This document shows, piece after piece, positions 57,818-64,000 of a stretch of DNA of 64,000 bases. Origin of the DNA: Craterostigma plantagineum (lineage: Eukaryota > Streptophyta > Magnoliopsida > Lamiales > Linderniaceae); assembly GCA_027422505.1 (NCBI GenBank), contig JAPQWV010000409.1, positions 490,306 to 554,305 on the forward strand, read 5' to 3'. Every line of letters begins with the position of its first letter. Position 1 is the first letter of the stretch. Made by a program: the position numbers and the translations under genes. A model generated the notes under the pieces. It was not told the origin of the DNA and searched no databases. It worked only from the letters and a program-made list of their open reading frames with translations.

Positions 57818-60800
57818 ATGGAAGACGTCTGCGAAGGAAAAGATTTCTCTTTCCCATCGAACGAAGAGCGAATTCTTCAGCTATGGTCTCAGATCGACGC
57901 CTTCAAAACCCAGCTCGAAATCACCAAAGACTGCCCAGAATACATATTCTACGATGGGCCGCCGTTTGCGACTGGGCTGCCTCATTACGGGCACATTCTA
58001 GCTGGAACCATCAAGGATATCGTGACCCGTTACCAGTCGATGACGGGTCATCACGTGACACGTCGGTTCGGGTGGGATTGCCATGGGTTGCCCGTGAGCA
58101 CGAGATTGATCTGAAGTTGGGGATTAAGACCAGGGAAGATGTTTTGAATATGGGGATCGATAAGTATAACGAGGAGTGTAGGGGAATTGTGCAGAGGTAT
58201 GTGGCTGAGTGGGAAAAAACTGTGGTGAGGATGGGAAGGTGGATCGATTTCCGAAATGATTATAAGACGATGGACTTGAGCTTCATGGAGAGCGTGTGGT
58301 GGGTGTTTTCGAAGCTGTACGAGAAGGGTTTGGTTTACAGGGGGTTCAAGGTTTGGAATTCTTCTATATTTTGTTGTCTTTGTGTTTTACTCCTATCTGT
58401 TATAGTCATAAGATACTTGGATGTTAGGTGGAATTATATGGAGGTTTTTTTGGTATTTGGATTCATTATTTAGAAGAAGAAATGGTTTTTAGGATTGAAG
58501 CGGTGGCTAAAGATGAGAGTTTTGATGGGGTGAATGACTAGTAATCAAGATTTACTTCTGGAATAGGTTGATTGTTTAAATTTAAAAATTTATTAGAGTA
58601 AGAACTTAGTGCTTACTCCAACCATAAGATAATTGACAGATCCAAGATTCACTCCGAAGATTTTTTTTTGCTTAAGTTGTTGCGAATTATGTGCCGACCT
58701 ATCTATCTGATTTACATGTTTTAATGGACACTTATCGCTATATCCAGCCTTTATGGTGCTATTGATGGAGGTACCTTCCAACTTTCTTATTTCTATCCTC
58801 GAGAAATGGATATCATAGACGGCTTCATCAAATTGTCACAGACTCCGTATTCAAAATGGAAGTAATTCCATGCAGTGTTTTATTTTATTGCCACATACAA
58901 CTCTAGTTTGTATTGAGCATTTGCTTCTAAATGGCTACAGGTTATGCCTTACAGTACGGGATGTAAAACTCCACTATCAAATTTTGAATCCAATTCCAAC
59001 TACAAGGAAGTTCCCGACCCTGAAATAATGGTATCTTTCCCAGTTGTTGACGATCAAGATAATGCTTCGTTTGTTGCATGGACAACGACGCCTTGGACAC
59101 TCCCTAGTAACCTCGCACTTTGTGTCAATGCCAATTTAGTATATCTGAAGGTCCGAAATAAGTTCAATGGGAAAGTTTATATTGTTGCTGAATCAAGATT
59201 GGCCGAGCTTCCCATTGAGAAGGCCAAGAAAGGCGTCCCAGATGGTGTTATCGCTGATTCCCAAAACTCAAACTCGAAGGCCAAGGCTTCTGGCGGTAAA
59301 GCCAAAAGCGTGGATACTTACGAAATCTTGGATAAGTTCTCTGGCGCTTCGCTAGTGGGGAAAAATTATGTCCCTTTATTCGATTACTTTAGCGAGTTCT
59401 CAGATGTTGCTTTTAGAGTGGTTGCGGACAACTACGTAACCGATGACAGTGGTTCTGGCATAGTTCACTGTGCTCCAGCCTTTGGTGAAGATGATTACGT
59501 GTTTGTCTTGAGAATGGCATAATCAACAAGGGGAGAACTTAATTGTTGCTGTGGACGATGATGGTTGTTTCACTGAGAAAATCGTCGATTTTAGCAAGCG
59601 GTACGTTAAGGATGCTGACAAAGATATTATCCAATCGGTGAAAGACAAAGGCAGGCTCGTAAAATCTGGGAGCTTTACTCATAGCTATCCCTTCTGTTGG
59701 CGATCTGATACTCCCCTCATCTACAGAGCAGTGCCTAGCTGGTTTGTAGCCGTTGAGAAGATCAAAGAACAGATTTTAGAATGCAATAAACAGACCTATT
59801 GGGTCCCCGACTTTGTCAAAGAAAGGCGTTTCCACAATTGGTTGGAGAACGCCAGAGATTGGGCTGTTAGTCGTAGCAGATTTTGGGGCACTCCACTCCC
59901 TTATGGATCAGCGATGATGGAGAGGAGATTGTGGTCATGGATTCTATTGAGAAGCTCGAAAAGCTATCTGGGGAAAAAATCGCAGACTTGCATCGTCACA
60001 AAATCGACCACATCACAATCCCTTCGAGCCGTGGACCTGAACATGGTGTTCTTCGGCGCGTGGAGGACGTTTTCGACTGCTGGTTTGAGAGTGGTTCGAT
60101 GCCTTATGCGTATATTCACTACCCTTTGAGAATGTAGAGCTTTTTGAGAACAATTTCCCCGGGCATTTTGTGGCTGAAGGACTTGACCAGACTCGAGGAT
60201 GGTTCTACACTCTCATGGTTTTGTCCACCGCTCTCTTTGGGAAACCTGCTTTTAGAAACCTGATATGCAATGGGCTCGTTCTTGCCGAGGATGGTAAGAA
60301 GATGAGTAAGAGGCTCAAGAACTATCCTCCACCTTCAGAAGTGATCGATGACTACGGAGCAGATGCATTGCGACTCTACATCATTAACTCGCCCGTCGTT
60401 CGCGCCGAACCTCTGCGTTTCAAGAAGGATGGGGTGTATGGAGTGGTGAAGGGCGTTTTCTTGCCGTGGTACAATGCTTATAGGTTCCTTGTCCAAAATG
60501 CAAAGAGGCTTGAAATTGAGGGAAACGTTCCATTTACGCCGATTGAGGTACAAATGCTTCAGACATCCTCGAACGTCCTAGACCAGTGGATCAACTCAGC
60601 GACTCAGAGCTTGGTCCATTTCGTTCGCCAAGAAATGGATGCCTATAGGCTCTACACTGTCGTTCCTTATCTGCTGAAGTTCTTGGACAATCTGACTAAC
60701 ATATACGTACGTTTCAACCGTAAGAGGCTGAAGGGTCGTACTGGGGAAGAAGATTGCAGAATCGCGCTCTCCACACTGTACTACGTGCTTCTCAGCGCGT

Positions 60801-61953
60801 GTAAATCCATGGCTCCGTTCACTCCTTTCTTCACCGAAGTCCTCTATCAGAATCTGAGGAAAGCCATCCCAAAAGCTGAAGAGAGCATTCACTACTGCAA
60901 ATTCCCTGAAGTGCAAGGAAAGAGAGGAGAGCGAATCGAAGAGAGCGTTGATCGTATGATGACCATCATAGACCTTGCGCGCAATATCCGCGAGCGTCAC
61001 AACAAATCCTTGAAAACCCCTCTTAAGGAGATGATCATTGTTCACCCCGATACTCAATTTCTCGAGGATATTGCTGGGAAATTGAAAGAGTACGTCCTCG
61101 AAGAACTCAACGTGAAGTCATTGGTTCCATGCAGCGATACTCTGATGTACGCAACTTTACGCGCGGAGCCCGACTTCAGCGCCTTAGGGAAAAGGCTAGG
61201 CGGTCGATGGTAAGAGTAACTAAAGACGTGAAGGGAATGTCCACAGAAAATATATTGGCTTTTGAGAGAGAAGGAGAGGTCACCATTGCCAATAACGTTC
61301 TGAAGCTGAGTGACATCAAAATTACTCGGGAATTTAAGCCTCCAAGCAACGTCAACGCTGAAGATATCGATGCTAAAGGGGATGGAGATGTATTGGTGAT
61401 ATTAGATCTTCGTTCAGACGATTCGCTGCTCGAAGCTGGCGTTGCAAGGGAGATTGTGAACAGAATTCAGAAACTGAGGAAGAAAGCTGGGCTCGAGCCC
61501 ACTGATACGGTCGAAGTCTTCTTCAACTCATTAGACGAAGAAAAAGCCCAACTCGACGAAATCGTACAGTCACAAGAATCTTACATCAGAGAATCGATTG
61601 GATCGCCATTACTTCCCAGTGCTATAATGCCTAAATATGCAGTGGTCCTTGCTGAAGAGAGTTTCCATGGCATTTCGAACCATTCATTCACCATTGTTTT
61701 AGCTAGGCCTTCTTTGGTCTTTGATTCGAATGCACTTTTAGCTCTGTATAGCGGAGACTCAGACAAGAAAAATGCTCGTGGCCTGGAGACTTATCTGCTT
61801 TCGAGGGATTCGACTAGTTTGAAGGCCGAGTTTGAGCGAGGTAAGGGCAAAATCGAGGTGAGTTGCATCGAAAATCAGCCTAAGGTGGAAGTTTTGCTGG
61901 GCAAACATTTCTTCTTTACTGTTGGTGATTCTTTCTTGAGAACAAGGAGTTGA
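57818..61953 (+). CDS. IleRS: Cytosolic isoleucyl-tRNA synthetase
   Basis: Class I synthetase charging tRNA-Ile with isoleucine. Start at [17 protein letters not shown]. The HIGH-type motif is [10 protein letters not shown], the catalytic domain has [10 protein letters not shown], the editing domain has [15 protein letters not shown], and KMSKR ([13 protein letters not shown]) is the second signature; W-rich [16 protein letters not shown] and an anticodon-binding C-terminus follow. Two exons, 57,818-58,350 and 58,941-61,953. Six single-base losses break the frame, near 58,096, 59,498, 59,531, 59,900, 60,126 and 61,200, all in short homopolymers. Adding them gives 1,183 residues, the normal plant cytosolic length, with every motif intact. 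A true pseudogene would be expected to show other damage too. Confidence 0.95.
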
Positions 61954-62499
61954 AGTGTGCCTATGTTTTGATTGAAAACTTGATGTTAATGTTTTCATTT
62001 GGCGCTGAAGTACTCTGTGTTTTGGAAGATTGTATTATTTAATATTTATATATACTCCCCAAGTTTGTTATAGAGATGATTAACATTTGTTTTTCATAGA
62101 AGGAATAAATATTCTGCTTCTGGGTCATAAACAAGGGTTAATTACGAGTCAGACCCTAATAATATTCTCAACTAGTGTTCAGGCTCCAATCAAATTCCAT
62201 TTAGTATGAAGGACCTGCTTTTTCAAAATTCTTAGAGAAAAATACCCAAACTACGCGATATGACATATTTACCCACCCCTAACAGATGCAAAAATTACAA
62301 ACTTTTGCCATCATCTTCTCCAACTACGAGCTAATCTTCAAGCTCGATTTCCACCTATAATCTCGATATTCGTGAGCAGACGAGGTCCGACCCTGACCCG
62401 TCGTCGTGTAGTAGAGCTCGAAGGAGGCCACAGGCGAGGCAACAGGCTGCCGGAGCTTAACTTAATTTTTTTGTCTTTCCAAATCACTTGGTGACGTAT
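61954..62499. other. IleRS 3' flank
   Basis: AT-rich 3' UTR and intergenic sequence; no gene seen. Confidence 0.5.
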
Positions 62500-63650
62500 G
62501 ACACATCTTCTAGTAAATAACAAATCGTCACACAAAAATACCACATCTTACATTAGAAATAACGATCCATATATTGTTAATAACACAGTCTGTATACAAC
62601 TTATAGATCGGGAGAAAAAGAACGAAATCATAAAAACGACACTAAAAAGATGAAAACTGCATAAATCACGTCGTTATTGACTCAATAAGGTAGACCTCAA
62701 TTTCTCATGGGTACCTCGAATTTATACCGATTAGTTGCAAGAAACGGATATTATATTTTCCCTAAATCGTGTAAAAAAAAGAATACTTATAACATAAAAA
62801 AATAACAAATATCTTATGGTTAATAACTGATATTGACTTAGAAGTAACACGTCGCTGAAAGGTAATAACGCATTGTCTGTCGTAAATAACACATTCTGTA
62901 TACACCAATGGATCGGAAGAAAAGAACGATCACCAACGACACTAAAAAACAGATGAAAACTGCATAAATCACGTCGTTATTGGCTCAATAAGATAAAATA
63001 GACCTCAATTTCTCATGGGTACCTCGAATTTATACCGATTAGTTGCAAGAAACGAATATTATATTTTCCCTAAATCGTGTAAAAAATAAATACTTATAAC
63101 ATAGCAAAAAATAACAAATGTCTTATGGTTAATAACAAATTTTGACTTAGAAGTAACACGTCACTGAAAGGTAATAACAAATTGTTTGTCGAAAATAACA
63201 CAGTCTGTATACAAGTAATGGATCGAGGAATAAAACGAAAATCACAAACGACACTAAAAAACAAGATGAAAAGTGCATTAATCATGTCGTCATTGACTCA
63301 ATAAGGTAAAATAGACCTCAATTTCTCATGGGTCCCTCGAATTTATACCGATTAGTTGCAAGAAACGTATACTATATTTTCCCTAAATCGTGTAAAAAAG
63401 AAATACTTATAACATAGCAAAAAATAACAAATGTCTTATGGTTAATAACAAATTTTGACTTAGAAGTAACACGTCGCTGAAAGGTAATAACGCATTGTTT
63501 GTCGTAAATAACACAGTCTGTATACCAGTAATGAATCGAAAGGAATAAAACGAAAATCACAAACAACACTAAAAACATGGAAAACTGCATAAATCTCATT
63601 GTTTGACTAAATAAAGTTTTTCCGTCCTCAATTTCAGATGGGTCTTACTA
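62500..63650. repeat. Tandem repeat, period about 308-313 bp, more than three copies
   Basis: The phrase TTTCTCATGGGT(A/C)CCTCG recurs at 62,701, 63,009 and 63,322, and AACACGTCGCTGAAAGGTAATAA-type sequence recurs with the same spacing. A degraded fourth unit ends near 63,650 (ATTTCAGATGGG). Units share CTTATGGTTAATAAC and GTCTGTATAC words. Short ORFs inside repeat with the period and are not genes. Confidence 0.9.
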
Positions 63651-64000
63651 ATAAAGACGAATTTTTTATGTATCGAATGAATTCGTGCTTCCACCCCCCA
63701 ATCAAAATTTCGTCCAGAAATCGTTTCAATATCAACTTTAACGGCCGAACAAGGTAAAAGCGACTGAATAAGATAAAATCGAATCAAACGAGTCTTAATA
63801 TTAAAAGAAAAAATAAGTCGGTAACCATGAAATTGAGAAATTTTAGCTTTCTTTAAGACTAAAACGTTTTTTAAGTGAGTAACAGTTTACACAACAAATA
63901 TAACACATATACATGTAAAAAAACACTTCATTGAGAATATTCTAGAAGGTTCTACCGTCAGAGAATTTAACAGAATTGTCAGAGCATATTTACAGGACTT
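63651..64000. other. Window end, no feature seen
   Basis: AT-rich sequence after the tandem array; no gene recognised. The array may continue in diverged form. Confidence 0.4.

Noticed and set aside
57818..61953. IleRS as a decayed pseudogene
   Set aside because: All motifs are intact, the two splice sites are good, and every break is one base in a homopolymer; the restored length is exactly normal.
62338..63599. Small ORFs in the tandem array
   Set aside because: They recur with the repeat period and show no codon conservation or family resemblance.
1..64000. CRISPR arrays, bacterial operons, integrated virus
   Set aside because: No spaced short repeats with unique spacers and no viral coat, movement or replication genes; the only reverse-transcribing element is a copia retrotransposon remnant.

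Overview
The window is nuclear DNA of a flowering plant, almost certainly a eudicot (perhaps an asterid, which the sequence alone does not prove). Evidence: GT-AG introns in AT-rich noncoding DNA, plant-specific gene families (CIPK, RAV-type AP2/B3, DCN1-like AAR3, LRR receptor kinase, NADP-dependent GAPN), and hAT, Stowaway and Ty1-copia elements. No CRISPR, operon, rRNA or tRNA was seen.

Bases 1-25,098 form one giant near-perfect palindrome. The left arm is 1-12,268 and the right arm 12,831-25,098; paired positions sum to about 25,099 at both the outer and inner ends. Each arm carries, reading outward from the centre, a sequence like a retroelement LTR, a long-N-terminus reticulon (RTNLB21-like), a CTD phosphatase with BRCT domain (CPL4-like), an intronless CIPK kinase, and a group XI bHLH factor (LRL/UNE12 type). 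The bHLH is cut by the window edge on the left and complete on the right. RTNLB21-CPL4-LRL3 order recalls Arabidopsis At5g58000-At5g58010. The 562-bp spacer holds promoter, exon 1 and the start of intron 1 of a chloroplast-type leucine aminopeptidase, stranded between the arms. The arms differ by 7-, 8- and 12-nt indels as well as single-base homopolymer differences.

Bases 25.1-43.7 kb are ordinary gene-dense single-copy DNA: the rest of the bHLH gene, an AP2/B3 factor, a GAPN with an unusual N-terminal extension, a GH18 chitinase, a DCN1-like neddylation factor, a WDR76-like WD40 protein whose upstream region has two E2F-type sites, and a MOL1-like LRR receptor with a degenerate kinase.

Bases 43.7-64 kb are richer in transposons: a 3.1-kb hAT element with a perfect 8-bp target duplication, a TM9/EMP70 gene, a small unknown gene, a deleted Ty1-copia element with gag, a 0.58-kb non-autonomous hAT, a Stowaway-like MITE, a cytosolic isoleucyl-tRNA synthetase gene, and a tandem repeat with a period of about 310 bp.

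A pattern across the whole window is that otherwise well-conserved coding regions are broken almost only by loss of one base in a short homopolymer (six times in IleRS, three in the TM9 gene, one each in chitinase, MOL1 and hAT transposase, several in the arms). This looks like residual long-read consensus error rather than gene decay. Exon coordinates below are read by eye from splice motifs and family similarity.
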